A DNA stretch of 54,978 nucleotides from an uncultured Roseburia sp. (GCA_947088345.1 CAMUGE010000017.1:1-54978), one strand, 5' to 3'. Shown: positions 34,555 through 44,295, numbered from the stretch's first letter. Numbers and translations: made by a program. The notes: a model not told the origin generated them from the sequence alone.

Positions 34555-34618
34555 GTGTGTAAAGATTTTCTAAGCTGCCAGAATACGTCAGCTAAGAAAA
34601 TCTGAGATACACACGGAA
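34555..34618. repeat. 64-bp hairpin repeat, copy 2
   Basis: This copy differs from copy 1 by one base (position 8, T to A) and lies 128 bases after it. Just upstream is the perfect hairpin GCCGCC-GAT-GGCGGC at 34530-34544. No other copy was seen in the window. Confidence 0.85.
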
Positions 34619-34766
34619 TGGAGTTTCACTGAGAGGCCGCACTGATTGGCGCGCTTTCCGGGCGAAGCGAATCATTCTGTCGTTTTGTATTTTATGACGG
34701 GTATTCTCTGGAGACAGGGGATGCCCGTTTCCTTATAAAAATGGGAGAGGAAGCGAGGGACGCTTT

Positions 34767-36923
34767 ATGAGATACGGTTTTGCGCAGTACCGGCCGCCTG
34801 CCATTTTGTACGATCATCTGAATCTGGGAGGTGAGAGTCCGGATGGCGGGAAGATAGCGGTCAATAGTTTATATATTGAGAAAGACGGCGCTCCGTGGAT
34901 TGGCATCATGGGGGAAATGCATTATGTGCGCTGCAGAAGAGAGCGGTGGAGAGAATTTTTATCTAAGATGAAAGCGGGAGGAATCACTGTAGTTTCTACC
35001 TATTTGTTCTGGATCTATCATGAGGAGGAAGAGGGCGTTTATAATTTTAGCGGTGTGCGGGATGTGCGTGCATTTATATTGCTCTGTCAGGAATTGGGAC
35101 TGCAAGTTGTCATCCGAATCGGTCCATGGTGCCATGGAGAAGTAAAAAACGGCGGTTTTCCGGATTGGCTGTTACAGAAACCATATCCGCTGCGCGAGGT
35201 CAACGAGGGATTTATGGCAGTGACAAAGACATGGTATGGCGCTGTTGCAGAGCAGGTGCGAGGGCTTTATTACAAAGACGGAGGTAATATCATTGCGGTA
35301 CAGATAGAAAATGAATTTGTCGATAATGCCGATTACCTGCTTGCGTTAAAGCGTCTGGCCATACAGTGTGGGATCGATGCGCCCGTCTATACTGTAACGG
35401 GATGGAACCGTGCGTCAGGAGCCAGGATACCGGTGGATGATGTCCTGCCGCTGTTTGGCGGTTATTGTGATGCGCCCTGGGATAAGAGTCTTACAAAGCT
35501 GCCTCCGTCGTCGCACTATTTTTTTACCGGTGTGCGAAACGATTCTTCTATCGGTAAGGACCTGATTGCGGAAGGAGAAGATGAGGATGGCTGGCGGCTG
35601 CCGTATGAGCGCTATCCCCATGCGACCTGCGAGATCGGAGGAGGTCTGCAGTCGACGTATCTGCGCCGCTACCAGATCAAAGGCATGGATATCTATGCGA
35701 TGGCCTTAATTAAACTCTGCGAAGGGGCGAACCTGATCGGTTACTATATGTACTGCGGAGGTGAAAATCTGATCGGGAAAGATTCCACACTGCAGGAGAC
35801 GAAACAAAGCGGTTTCCCAAATGATTATCCGATCTTAAATTATGACTTTGAGGCGCCCCTCTCGATGTACGGAGAGATCAGAGAGCATTACCGTCTGTTA
35901 AATCTGCTGCATTTGTTTATACTGGATTTTGGAGAATCTCTGGCAAAGATGACGTTTGTTCCGGCAGAGATTATGGCTGCTCGCGACGATAGAAAGACGC
36001 TGCGCTATGGCATGCGTACAGACGGGCACAGCGGCTATATTTTTGTAAATCATTATCAGCGGCTGGATGAATTGGAGGATGTTTCCGACGTGGTGTTTGA
36101 AGCGTTTGATGTAAAATTTCCGCCGATAGCTGTAAACGGGGAGATCAGTTTTTTTCTGCCGTTTCATATGGATTTGGACGGGACAAAGCTGTTATACGCG
36201 ACGGCACAACCGCTTTGCCGTATGGAAAAGACATACTTTTTTATTGCAATACCTGGAATTAACCCGGTCTACCAGATAAACGGGGAAGAAATAACTGCAA
36301 AAACGGGCAAAGAGAACGGTTTTTGCAGGGGGGACGTTCGAATTGTAACGCTGACGATGGAAGAAGCTTTGTTTGCAAGAAAGCTGGGCGGCGCGTTTTA
36401 TATCGGAGAGCAGTGTGATCTGTATCTGCAAAACGGCGCGCTTCTGGCGGCAGAGGGAAAAGAAAAGAAAGCATTTCAGTGGAAAGAGCAGGCTTTTGCG
36501 CCGGTTTCTGCAGTAGGGCAAAAATATTGGGGAGACGGTGACAAAAGCAGGTCGTACGAGTTGGGGCATAGAGCCAAAGACATTGATTCTGCCGTACCGG
36601 AGAATGCAGGTGCGGTTTGTCTGCAAAAACTGGACGAGGCGCCGTTTGCGCCGGATTGTGAACTTATGACAGAATTTTGGTATGGCGGAAAACCAAAGCT
36701 TGTCTGGTATCGAATTAAGACGGAAGCGTCTTTTGGTTTTGTGGAAATCAATATGCCGTGCGATGTGATGCAGATTTATGCAGACGAAAGACTGGTTGCC
36801 GACGGTTTTTATCGGGGCGTATGTTTCCGCATTCCGGCACGTCTATTATATGGAAAGGAATGCTTCCTGCTGCTGTCGGAACAAAAAGACAACTGCTACA
36901 TGGAAGAAAGATCATATGGTTGA
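34767..36923 (+). CDS. Glycoside hydrolase family 35 beta-galactosidase
   Basis: GIMGEMHYVRCRRERWREF, YLFWIYHEEEEGVYNFSG and VVIRIGPWCHGEVKNGGFP are the N-terminal GH35 signatures. IAVQIENEF near residue 180 carries the acid/base Glu, and CEIGGGLQ near residue 288 probably carries the nucleophile. The C-terminal half has beta-sandwich-like segments. The length of 718 residues fits. There is no signal peptide, so it acts on imported galactosides inside the cell. The MATE gene overlaps its end by eight bases. The neighbouring AraC regulator could control it but is separated by the hairpin region. Confidence 0.9.
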   Translation: MRYGFAQYRPPAILYDHLNLGGESPDGGKIAVNSLYIEKDGAPWIGIMGEMHYVRCRRERWREFLSKMKAGGITVVSTYLFWIYHEEEEGVYNFSGVRDVRAFILLCQELGLQVVIRIGPWCHGEVKNGGFPDWLLQKPYPLREVNEGFMAVTKTWYGAVAEQVRGLYYKDGGNIIAVQIENEFVDNADYLLALKRLAIQCGIDAPVYTVTGWNRASGARIPVDDVLPLFGGYCDAPWDKSLTKLPPSSHYFFTGVRNDSSIGKDLIAEGEDEDGWRLPYERYPHATCEIGGGLQSTYLRRYQIKGMDIYAMALIKLCEGANLIGYYMYCGGENLIGKDSTLQETKQSGFPNDYPILNYDFEAPLSMYGEIREHYRLLNLLHLFILDFGESLAKMTFVPAEIMAARDDRKTLRYGMRTDGHSGYIFVNHYQRLDELEDVSDVVFEAFDVKFPPIAVNGEISFFLPFHMDLDGTKLLYATAQPLCRMEKTYFFIAIPGINPVYQINGEEITAKTGKENGFCRGDVRIVTLTMEEALFARKLGGAFYIGEQCDLYLQNGALLAAEGKEKKAFQWKEQAFAPVSAVGQKYWGDGDKSRSYELGHRAKDIDSAVPENAGAVCLQKLDEAPFAPDCELMTEFWYGGKPKLVWYRIKTEASFGFVEINMPCDVMQIYADERLVADGFYRGVCFRIPARLLYGKECFLLLSEQKDNCYMEERSYG

Positions 36924-38292
36924 TTCAAAAAAGATAGATTTATTTGAGCGGATGCCGATACCAAAGGCTGTATTTTCATTATCTGTTCCAACGGTAATCA
37001 GCTCGCTTGTTATGGTTGTCTATAACCTTGCGGATACTTATTTTGTCGGGATCTTAAACGACCCGGTACAGAATGCGGCGGTGACGCTTGCAGCGCCGGT
37101 AATCCTTGCATTCAACGCGGTGAACAACCTGTTTGGAGTCGGAAGTTCGAGTATGATGAGCCGTGCGCTCGGCAGGCGGGATTATGAGACGGCAAGACAG
37201 AGCAGCGCAGTCGGATTTTACGCGGCGCTTGTCTTTAGTCTGTTGTTTTCCGTTTTTTATACGGCGGGGCGTATGCCGCTGCTTGGTGTTTTGGGAGCGG
37301 ATTCGGAGACAATGGGCGCAACCGGCTCCTATCTGATGTGGACGGTTTCTTTCGGAGCTGCGCCTGCCATCCTGAACGTTGTTCTGGCCTATCTGGTGCG
37401 TGCGGAGGGATCATCGCTTCACGCAAGTCTGGGAACAATGAGCGGGTGTATTCTCAATATTCTGCTCGATCCGATTTTTATATTGCCATGGGGGCTTAAT
37501 CTTGGCGCAGCCGGTGCGGGTCTCGCGACATTTTTGTCAAACGGCGCGGCATGTCTTTATTTTTTTATACTGTTGTTTGTTAAGAGAAAAACGACCTGCG
37601 TCTGCATCAAGCCTTCGATGTTCACACTGAAAAAGGAAATTGTTCTGGGCATCTGCGGCGTGGGGATTCCGGCGTCCATCCAGAATCTGCTCAATGTAAC
37701 AGGTATGACAGTTTTAAATAATTTTACTGCGGTTTATGGAGCGGCTGCTGTTGCGGCGATGGGAATTGCCCAGAAAATTTATATTATTCCGATGTATATC
37801 GCCCAGGGAATTTCACAGGGCATTATGCCGCTTGTCAGCTATAATTTTGCGAGCAGGGACGGCAGCCGTGTAAAACGTACCATCTATTTTACGCTGGCGC
37901 TGCTGTTGTGCTTTATGTCGGCGTCTACGCTGATTTGTTTTTTTAGTTCGGACGCGCTTGTCGGACTGTTTATTCAGAATGAAGAAATCATAGCCTGCGG
38001 AGGACGTCTCTTAAAGGGCCTGTGCTTTGCGGCGCTGTTTTTGAGCGTTGATTTTCTTGCGGTGGGCGTATTTCAGGCCTGCGGTATGGGCAAAAAGTCG
38101 CTGCTTTTTGCAGTGCTTCGAAAAGTGGTGCTGGAAATACCGGCATTAATCGTGTTAAACCGTCTGTACCCGCTTTACGGGCTTTCCTATGCGCAGCTTG
38201 TTGCCGAGATCATTTTAGCCGCTGCTGCAGTTTTTGAATTGAGGCGGATTATAAAGAAGCTGAATAATCGTGAGGGCAGAGAAAACACGTAA
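36916..38292 (+). CDS. MATE family multidrug/metabolite exporter
   Basis: The 458-residue product has 12 predicted helices and the MATE features PIPKAVFSLSVPTVISSLVMVVYNLADTYFVG at the N-terminus and GVGSSSMMSRALGR. MATE proteins export drugs or metabolites using sodium or protons. ATG 36916 (MVDSKKIDLFERM) is the natural start; an upstream frame from 36778 lies inside the GH35 gene. The ATG overlaps the GH35 stop, so translation is coupled. Its substrate is unknown. Confidence 0.92.
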   Translation: MVDSKKIDLFERMPIPKAVFSLSVPTVISSLVMVVYNLADTYFVGILNDPVQNAAVTLAAPVILAFNAVNNLFGVGSSSMMSRALGRRDYETARQSSAVGFYAALVFSLLFSVFYTAGRMPLLGVLGADSETMGATGSYLMWTVSFGAAPAILNVVLAYLVRAEGSSLHASLGTMSGCILNILLDPIFILPWGLNLGAAGAGLATFLSNGAACLYFFILLFVKRKTTCVCIKPSMFTLKKEIVLGICGVGIPASIQNLLNVTGMTVLNNFTAVYGAAAVAAMGIAQKIYIIPMYIAQGISQGIMPLVSYNFASRDGSRVKRTIYFTLALLLCFMSASTLICFFSSDALVGLFIQNEEIIACGGRLLKGLCFAALFLSVDFLAVGVFQACGMGKKSLLFAVLRKVVLEIPALIVLNRLYPLYGLSYAQLVAEIILAAAAVFELRRIIKKLNNREGRENT

Positions 38293-38356
38293 TGCATCGT
38301 TTTCGCATATTTCGTGAAATTTTGGCGTTTCGCACATAAAGAAAATTTTTCCTGCA

Positions 38357-38370
38357 TATAGTTAACTATA
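38357..38370. promoter_or_regulatory. 14-bp perfect palindrome upstream of the TIGR04086-like gene
   Basis: TATAGTTAACTATA lies 25 bases before ATG 38396, close to where a promoter would lie. It may be an operator; no matching regulator is identifiable. Confidence 0.35.
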
Positions 38371-38395
38371 AACAACAAAAAGGCAGGGAGTCCAC

Positions 38396-38788
38396 ATGAA
38401 TTTCAAGAATAAAATGCGTGCAAGAAATGCAGCGAGCAGTATCGGAGCGTCATTGTTTGGCGCGCTGTTTTCCATGTTTATTATAAGCGGCCTGCTCCTC
38501 CTTTTACTCGCGTTCTTGCTGTACCGGTTTGAATTAAGCGAGGGAATTGTAAAAACGGGCATTATCGTGATCTATGTCCTGTCCGGTGTGGCCGGCGGAT
38601 TTTTCATGGGCAGACTGCGCAAAGAAAAGAAATTCCTGTGGGGACTTCTGGCAGGCGTGCTTTATTTTGCCATATTGTTTCTAATTTCCCTGATTGTAAA
38701 GGGCGGTTTTAATATGGACTGGATTAAACTGATGACCACATTCATCCTGTGTGCGGCGTCCGGAATGATCGGCGGAATGATCAGCTGA
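38396..38788 (+). CDS. TIGR04086-like membrane protein
   Basis: The 130-residue protein has four membrane helices: IGASLFGALFSMFIISGLLL, the helix after FELSEGIVKTG, LLAGVLYFAILFLISLIV, and a C-terminal one ending GMIGGMIS. The GGFFMGRLRKEKKFLWGLLAG loop is typical of the TIGR04086 family, usually found next to the SCIFF genes in clostridia. ATG 38396 has GGCAGGGAG upstream. It lies 121 bases before scfA. Its role is not established. Confidence 0.85.
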   Translation: MNFKNKMRARNAASSIGASLFGALFSMFIISGLLLLLLAFLLYRFELSEGIVKTGIIVIYVLSGVAGGFFMGRLRKEKKFLWGLLAGVLYFAILFLISLIVKGGFNMDWIKLMTTFILCAASGMIGGMIS

Positions 38789-38865
38789 CAAATTTTATGA
38801 AAAGTAACTGATTTTAAACGTACTTCTAAAAAAATAAAAAAATGCTTTTCTTATCGGAAATCATG

Positions 38866-38874
38866 TGATATACT
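38866..38874 (+). promoter_or_regulatory. Extended -10 promoter of scfA
   Basis: TGA followed by TATACT at 38869-38874, 36 bases before the scfA start, with an A-rich upstream stretch and only a weak -35 box (TTTCTT). Confidence 0.55.
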
Positions 38875-38909
38875 ATACGCGTTAATAAATGCGACAAAGG
38901 AGAGAGATT

Positions 38910-39050
38910 ATGAAACATGTAAAGACATTAAATACCGTGAAGTTACAGAATACAATCAAAAAAGGCGGCTGCGGCGAGTGCCAGACATCCTGCCAGTCTG
39001 CATGCAAGACGTCTTGTACGGTTGGAAACCAGAGCTGTGAAAACAAATAA
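38910..39050 (+). CDS. scfA: SCIFF peptide precursor (six cysteines in forty-five residues)
   Basis: A 46-residue peptide with cysteines at 21, 24, 28, 32, 36 and 43 and the very conserved core ECQTSCQSACKTSCTVGN. SCIFF peptides are ribosomally made and modified by a radical SAM enzyme; in Clostridium thermocellum the maturase forms a Cys-Thr thioether (ranthipeptide class), and Cys32 and Thr37 are both present here. The N-terminal MKHVKTLNTVKLQNTIKKGG is the leader. ATG 38910 follows AAAGGAGAGAG. The maturase gene lies downstream after a structured spacer. The mature role is not known. Confidence 0.95.
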   Translation: MKHVKTLNTVKLQNTIKKGGCGECQTSCQSACKTSCTVGNQSCENK

Positions 39051-39110
39051 CACAAAGTGAAATGAATATCCATGACAGACGACCGTTCGCGCAGCGTGCG
39101 GTCATTTGTA

Positions 39111-39229
39111 TGCACGGACCCGTGCAGGGAAAGTATGCCGCTAAGGCGGCGCACGGGTCGCGCGTCGGGCAGGGGAAGAAATCTTCTCTGCCCGATCACG
39201 TCGGGCGGGGGCTGCATTCTCCTGCCCGA
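39111..39229. repeat. Structured dispersed repeat between scfA and scfB (copy A)
   Basis: Three stem-loops follow one another: GACCCGTGC with GCACGGGTC around a nested GCCGC/GCGGC hairpin; TCGGGCAG with CTGCCCGA around GGAAGAAATCTTC; and TCGGGC with GCCCGA. GCACGG at 39112-39117 can also pair with CCGTGC at 39120-39125, competing with the first stem. About 87 bases of it recur at 54570. A smaller GACCG/CGGTC hairpin lies at 39081-39103. Confidence 0.75.
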
Positions 39230-39264
39230 TTGTAAATGAAGTCAGAAAGAGAGGAAATATTGTA

Positions 39265-40620
39265 GTGGTCCACCAATACAGGAATAACGGCTATAATATT
39301 GTTCTGGATGTCAACAGCGGCGCCGTACATGTTGTGGATGATGTGGCATACGAAGTCATTGCGTTGTATCAGGAGCATACCAGGGAAGAGATCCAAAAAT
39401 TATTGTCGCACAAATTTGATGCGGCTGAAATAGCAGAGACATATGAAGAGATAAAATCACTTAAAAACGAGCATTCGCTTTTTACCGAAGATGCATACGA
39501 AAATTATATTATGGATTTTGCAAAACGTCCGACCGTGGTAAAGGCTTTGTGTCTGCATATTGCGCACGACTGTAATCTCTCGTGCAGGTATTGTTTTGCA
39601 AAAGAAGGCGAGTATCAAGGGCATCGTGCGATGATGTCATTTGAAGTCGGAAAGAAAGCGCTTGATTTTCTGATTGCCAATTCCGGTGCAAGAAGAAATC
39701 TTGAGGTTGATTTCTTTGGTGGGGAGCCGCTGATGAACTGGCATACCGTAAAGAAACTGGTCGAGTATGGAAGGAGCCAGGAGGAGCGCTACCAGAAGAA
39801 ATTCCGTTTTACGCTGACAACGAACGGCGTTCTTTTAGACGACGAAGTGGCCGAATTTTGTAACCGTGAAATGAGCAATGTTGTCTTGAGTATTGACGGC
39901 AGAAAAGAAGTGCATGATCGGATGCGCCCGTTTAAAAAGGGCAGGGGAAGTTATGATTTGATCGTTCCCAAATTTTTGGAGTTTGCAAAGAGCAGAGGGC
40001 AGCAAAAATATTATGTGCGGGGGACCTATACGCACGAAAATCTGGATTTTTCAGAAGATGTGCTTCATCTGGCCGATCTTGGATTTCAGCAGATATCGGT
40101 TGAGCCGGTTGTCGCGGGTCCGAAAGAGCCCTATGCGATAGGCAAAGAAGATTTGCCGAAGCTTTTTTCGGAATATGACAGGCTTGCGGCAGAGATGATC
40201 AGACGGCATAAAGATGGAAAAGGCTTTCAGTTTTTCCATTTTATGATAGATTTGGAAGGCGGGCCATGCGTGGCGAAGCGTCTTTCCGGGTGCGGTTCCG
40301 GAACCGAGTATCTGGCGGTGACGCCGTGGGGGGATTTCTATCCCTGTCATCAGTTTGTGGGAAATGAAAAATTTCTGCTCGGAAACGTGGAAAAGGGCAT
40401 CGTAAATACAGAGCTTTGCAATCAGTTTAAATCCTGTAATGTCTATGCCAAAGAAAAATGCAGGACATGCTTTGCAAGGTTTTATTGCAGCGGCGGCTGT
40501 GCGGCAAATGCGTACAATTTTACGGAAGATATCTGCGGCGTTTATGAAATCGGGTGCGAGCTGCAGAAAAAACGGGTGGAATGTGCGATAATGTTGAAAG
40601 CGGCCATGCAGCAGGTTTAA
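39265..40620 (+). CDS. scfB: SCIFF maturase, radical SAM/SPASM thioether-forming enzyme
   Basis: The N-terminal 80 or so residues (YNIVLDVNSGAVHVVDDVAY) form the leader-binding RRE domain. The radical SAM cluster motif CNLSCRYC is at residues 103-110. The C-terminal SPASM region carries many cysteines (GCGSG, FYPCHQ, CRTCFARFYCSGGC, CGVYEIGC) for two further Fe-S clusters. The length of 451 residues fits the family. The start is GTG 39265, ten bases after GAGAGGA, giving MVHQYRNNGYN. It lies 214 bases after scfA, beyond a structured repeat that may lower its expression relative to the peptide. Confidence 0.95.
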   Translation: MVHQYRNNGYNIVLDVNSGAVHVVDDVAYEVIALYQEHTREEIQKLLSHKFDAAEIAETYEEIKSLKNEHSLFTEDAYENYIMDFAKRPTVVKALCLHIAHDCNLSCRYCFAKEGEYQGHRAMMSFEVGKKALDFLIANSGARRNLEVDFFGGEPLMNWHTVKKLVEYGRSQEERYQKKFRFTLTTNGVLLDDEVAEFCNREMSNVVLSIDGRKEVHDRMRPFKKGRGSYDLIVPKFLEFAKSRGQQKYYVRGTYTHENLDFSEDVLHLADLGFQQISVEPVVAGPKEPYAIGKEDLPKLFSEYDRLAAEMIRRHKDGKGFQFFHFMIDLEGGPCVAKRLSGCGSGTEYLAVTPWGDFYPCHQFVGNEKFLLGNVEKGIVNTELCNQFKSCNVYAKEKCRTCFARFYCSGGCAANAYNFTEDICGVYEIGCELQKKRVECAIMLKAAMQQV

Positions 40621-40650
40621 GTTTCAGCAGAAACAGAAAGGAAAAAAGAA

Positions 40651-42840
40651 ATGAAAAAGAGTAAAGCAATTGTAATTTTAGCTGTGTTTCTGGCGGCGCT
40701 GGTCGGGCTTGGCTATTATGCATCCATTATTCTTTCGTCTACCGGCATAGGCGAAACGATGAGTATTCCGCTTGGCCTTGATCTTTCCGGCGGCGTGTCG
40801 ATTACATACCAGGTAGTCGATGAAAATCCGAGTGCGGAGGATATGGACGATACAATTTTCAAGCTGCAGAAGCGTGTCGAGGGTTACAGTACCGAGACTG
40901 CTGTCTATAAGGTCGGGGACGACCGTATTGCGGTTGAGATTCCGGGTGTAACCGATGCGAATGCAATTCTGGCAGAGCTTGGAAATCCGGGTTCCCTTGA
41001 GTTTCAGATGCCGGACGGCTCCGTGTTTATGACAGGCGATCAGGTTGCCGACGCACAGGCTGCGACGGCACAGAATGAATACGGTAACAAGGAGCACATT
41101 GTGCAGCTAACGTTAACCGATGAGGGCGCTGAGATTTTTGCAAAAGTAACATCCGAAAATATCGGACAGGTACTGCCGATTGTGTATGACGGTGAAGTGA
41201 TCAGCTACCCTGAGGTACAGCGCGCGATTACCGGCGGTACGGCGCAGATTTCCGGTATGGCCTCATTTCAGGAAGCGGACGTGCTTGCAACACAGATACG
41301 TATCGGTTCTCTCTCTCTGCAGCTGCAGGAGCTGGAATCAAGCGTGGTAGGCGCGCAGCTCGGCAGCCAGGCGATTTCCACAAGCTTGACGGCGGGCGCG
41401 ATCGGTCTTTTGATCGTTATGATTTTTATGATGATAATGTATGCAGTTCCGGGCGTGGCGGCTTCCCTTGCGCTGATCGGTTATACGGAACTTGTGATTG
41501 CAACGTTATATTTGTTTGATATCACGCTGACTCTGCCCGGTATTGCAGGTATTATCCTTGGCATCGGTATGGCGGTGGATGCAAATGTTATTATTTTCGC
41601 GCGTATCCGCGAGGAGATTGCGACAGGTAAATCAGTACAGACGTCAATGAAAATCGGATTTAAGAAAGCGATGTCCGCAATTCTGGACGGGAATATTACA
41701 ACGCTTCTGGCGGCAGTCGTATTGATGTCGCTTGGGTCCGGCACGGTAAAAGGTTTTGCGTATACATTGATGATCGGTATTGTTCTCTCCATGTTTACGG
41801 CGCTTTTTGTGACGAGATGGGTGTTATATGCACTGCACGGCCTTGGACTTTCGAGTGAAAAACTCTACGGGCGTGCAAAAGAGCGTAAATCAGTTGATTT
41901 TATCGGAAAGAAAGCAATTTACTTTGCAATATCCCTGCTGCTGATTGCAGGCGGACTTGTTACGATGGCAGTACAGTCCGGTATGGGCAACGGTTCGTTA
42001 AATTATGGCCTTGATTTTATGGGCGGTACATCGACAACTGCAGATTTTGGGAAAGAATATACAATTGAACAGATAGAGAGCGAGATCGTTCCGCTGGTGG
42101 CAGGGGTTGTCGGCGACAATAATATCCAGACGAATAAAATCGAGGGGACTACACAGATTACCATAAAGACGCGCACACTGAATCTGGAAGAGCGGGACAG
42201 CATGAATGCAATGCTGAACGAAAAATTCGGTATTGAAAAAGATACGGTGCAGTCGCAGAGTATCAGCTCTACGATCAGCGGTGAGATGCGTTCCGATGCG
42301 ATTATCGCGGTTATTGTCTCGACGGTTTGTATGCTGATTTATATCTGGTTCCGATTTAAAGATATTCGTTTCGGCGCAAGTGCGATCGCTGCGCTGGTGC
42401 ATGACGTGCTTATTGTGCTCGGTGTGTATGCGGTGCTGCGTATCTCAATCGGCAATACATTTATCGCATGTATGCTGACGATTATCGGTTACTCGATTAA
42501 CGATACGATCGTTATTTTTGACCGTATCAGGGAGAACCTTGCAAAGACAAACGGCAAACAGACGCCGGAGAGTCTGAAAGCAATTGCGAATGAGAGTTTG
42601 ACGCAGACACTGTCGCGAAGCATCAATACGTCGATCACAACATTTATTATGGTATTTATGCTGTTTATCCTTGGCGTGGCGAGCATACGTGAATTTGCGC
42701 TTCCGCTGATGGCAGGTCTGATCTGCGGTTCCTATTCGTCAATCTTTATTGCGACGGAGTTGTGGTATGTGATGAAAGTACGCATCGGAAGAGACAGAGT
42801 TTCCGACGGAAAAGACAGAATTGATAAAGCTTCTAAATGA
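40651..42840 (+). CDS. secDF: Fused SecD-SecF protein translocase subunit
   Basis: The 729-residue protein joins SecD (about 1-410) and SecF (about 430-729) in one chain with about 12 membrane helices. SecD features include IPLGLDLSGGVSITYQV, LPGIAGIILGIGMAVDANV and IFARIREE; SecF features include YGLDFMGGTS and GYSINDTIVIFDRIREN. SecDF uses the proton or sodium gradient to help protein export through SecYEG. The RBS is AAAGGAAAA. It follows scfB by 30 bases, the common clostridial order. Confidence 0.96.
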   Translation: MKKSKAIVILAVFLAALVGLGYYASIILSSTGIGETMSIPLGLDLSGGVSITYQVVDENPSAEDMDDTIFKLQKRVEGYSTETAVYKVGDDRIAVEIPGVTDANAILAELGNPGSLEFQMPDGSVFMTGDQVADAQAATAQNEYGNKEHIVQLTLTDEGAEIFAKVTSENIGQVLPIVYDGEVISYPEVQRAITGGTAQISGMASFQEADVLATQIRIGSLSLQLQELESSVVGAQLGSQAISTSLTAGAIGLLIVMIFMMIMYAVPGVAASLALIGYTELVIATLYLFDITLTLPGIAGIILGIGMAVDANVIIFARIREEIATGKSVQTSMKIGFKKAMSAILDGNITTLLAAVVLMSLGSGTVKGFAYTLMIGIVLSMFTALFVTRWVLYALHGLGLSSEKLYGRAKERKSVDFIGKKAIYFAISLLLIAGGLVTMAVQSGMGNGSLNYGLDFMGGTSTTADFGKEYTIEQIESEIVPLVAGVVGDNNIQTNKIEGTTQITIKTRTLNLEERDSMNAMLNEKFGIEKDTVQSQSISSTISGEMRSDAIIAVIVSTVCMLIYIWFRFKDIRFGASAIAALVHDVLIVLGVYAVLRISIGNTFIACMLTIIGYSINDTIVIFDRIRENLAKTNGKQTPESLKAIANESLTQTLSRSINTSITTFIMVFMLFILGVASIREFALPLMAGLICGSYSSIFIATELWYVMKVRIGRDRVSDGKDRIDKASK

Positions 42841-42908
42841 GAAAGATAAGGTTTCCGGCAGCAAAAAAGCAGAACTCAATAAATAATCGGTAAGGAGGAT
42901 GTTGCAGT

Positions 42909-44147
42909 ATGTATACACTGGAGGATATCAGGGGAGTCGATCCGGAGGTGGCGCAGGCGATTACGGATGAGTTTGACCGTCAGAGCAGCCATATAGAACT
43001 GATCGCGTCCGAAAACTGGGTCAGCCCGGCCGTTATGTCGGCAATGGGCAGCGTTATGACAAACAAGTACGCGGAGGGGTATCCGGGAAAACGTTATTAC
43101 GGCGGATGCGATTGCGTCGATGTGGTGGAGGAGCTGGCAAGAGAGCGTGCGAAAGAGCTGTTTGGCTGTGAATATGTTAATGTGCAGCCGCATTCCGGCG
43201 CTCAGGCCAATATGGCGGTACAGTTTGCCATCTTAAAACCGGGCGATACGGTGATGGGCATGAACCTCGACCATGGCGGACATTTGACGCATGGAAGTCC
43301 GGTCAATTTTTCCGGGACCTATTTTAATATTGTGCCGTACGGTGTGAATGACGACGGGTTTATCGACTATGACAAAGTGATGGAAACTGCAAGGGAGTGT
43401 AAGCCCAAAATGATTATTGCAGGCGCTTCGGCCTATGCAAGGACAATTGACTTTAAGCGGTTCCGCGAAATCGCGGACGCCTGCGGCGCCGTCCTTATGG
43501 TCGATATGGCGCATATCGCGGGTCTTGTGGCTGCAGGCCTGCATCCGAGTCCGATGCCGTATGCGCATGTTGTGACGACGACCACGCATAAAACTCTGCG
43601 CGGCCCGCGCGGCGGCATGATTTTGTGCAGTCAGGAGTCGGCGGACAAATATAATTTTAACAAGGCGATTTTCCCCGGCATCCAGGGAGGGCCGCTGATG
43701 CATGTGATTGCGGCAAAGGCAGTCTGCTTTAAAGAAGCGCTGGCGCCGGAATTTAAAGTTTATCAGCAGCGGGTAATCGACAATGCACAGGCGCTCTGTG
43801 CGGGTCTGTTAAGCCGTGATATTCGTATCGTATCCGGAGGAACGGATAATCATCTGATGCTTGTTGATCTGACCAATTATGATCTGACCGGCAAAGCGGT
43901 TGAAAAATTACTGGATTCCGTCAATATTACCTGCAATAAAAATACGATTCCAAACGATCCGAAGTCTCCGTTTGTGACAAGCGGTATCCGTCTGGGAACG
44001 CCTGCCGTGACTTCGCGGGGGCTTGGCGTAGAAGACATGGATCAGATTGCGGAAGCGATTGCAGTGATGATCAAAGAGGGAGAGCCGGCGGCCGACAAAG
44101 CCAGGGCAATTGTAAAATCTCTGACCGAGAAGTACCCGTTAAAATAG
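42909..44147 (+). CDS. glyA: Serine hydroxymethyltransferase
   Basis: The enzyme converts serine and tetrahydrofolate to glycine and methylene-tetrahydrofolate, feeding one-carbon units to purine synthesis. [29 protein letters not shown] and the PLP-lysine site [14 protein letters not shown] (Lys near 227) are visible. The 412-residue length is normal. ATG 42909 follows AAGGAGG with ten bases spacing. It lies 68 bases after secDF and ends at a strong terminator. Confidence 0.97.
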   Translation: MYTLEDIRGVDPEVAQAITDEFDRQSSHIELIASENWVSPAVMSAMGSVMTNKYAEGYPGKRYYGGCDCVDVVEELARERAKELFGCEYVNVQPHSGAQANMAVQFAILKPGDTVMGMNLDHGGHLTHGSPVNFSGTYFNIVPYGVNDDGFIDYDKVMETARECKPKMIIAGASAYARTIDFKRFREIADACGAVLMVDMAHIAGLVAAGLHPSPMPYAHVVTTTTHKTLRGPRGGMILCSQESADKYNFNKAIFPGIQGGPLMHVIAAKAVCFKEALAPEFKVYQQRVIDNAQALCAGLLSRDIRIVSGGTDNHLMLVDLTNYDLTGKAVEKLLDSVNITCNKNTIPNDPKSPFVTSGIRLGTPAVTSRGLGVEDMDQIAEAIAVMIKEGEPAADKARAIVKSLTEKYPLK

Positions 44148-44154
44148 TTTTCAG

Positions 44155-44194
44155 AAATAAAAAGCGAATCCCTGTGCGGATTCGCTTTTTATTT
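44155..44194. terminator. Perfect intrinsic terminator after glyA
   Basis: A 17-base-pair perfect stem (arms 44155-44171 and 44178-44194, core AGCGAATCC with GGATTCGCT) with loop CTGTGC and T-rich 3' arm. Confidence 0.93.
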
Positions 44195-44295
44195 CCGGGC
44201 AAAAGCCGGATTGGGTGTGGAAGCGCACCTGTCCGCTTTCTGCCAAAAACACGGTTTTTTCACATGAATTTCACAAATTTTTATGAATCTGACAC

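Larger units (their letters stand above)
34426..34766. other. 341-base intergenic region rich in hairpins
   Basis: The stretch between the KduD-like and GH35 genes contains two 64-bp repeats and two further hairpins. From 34620 to 34766 I see no clear promoter, only the GH35 ribosome binding site (GAGAGGAAG near 34744). Confidence 0.6.

Noticed and set aside
34427-34618. CRISPR-like array from the two 64-bp repeats
   Set aside because: There are only two units, each self-complementary over its whole length, the 64-base spacer between them contains hairpins, and no cas gene is present.
39060-39230. Intrinsic terminator between scfA and scfB
   Set aside because: Several stable stem-loops are present but none is followed by a T-run; they are listed as a structured repeat instead.
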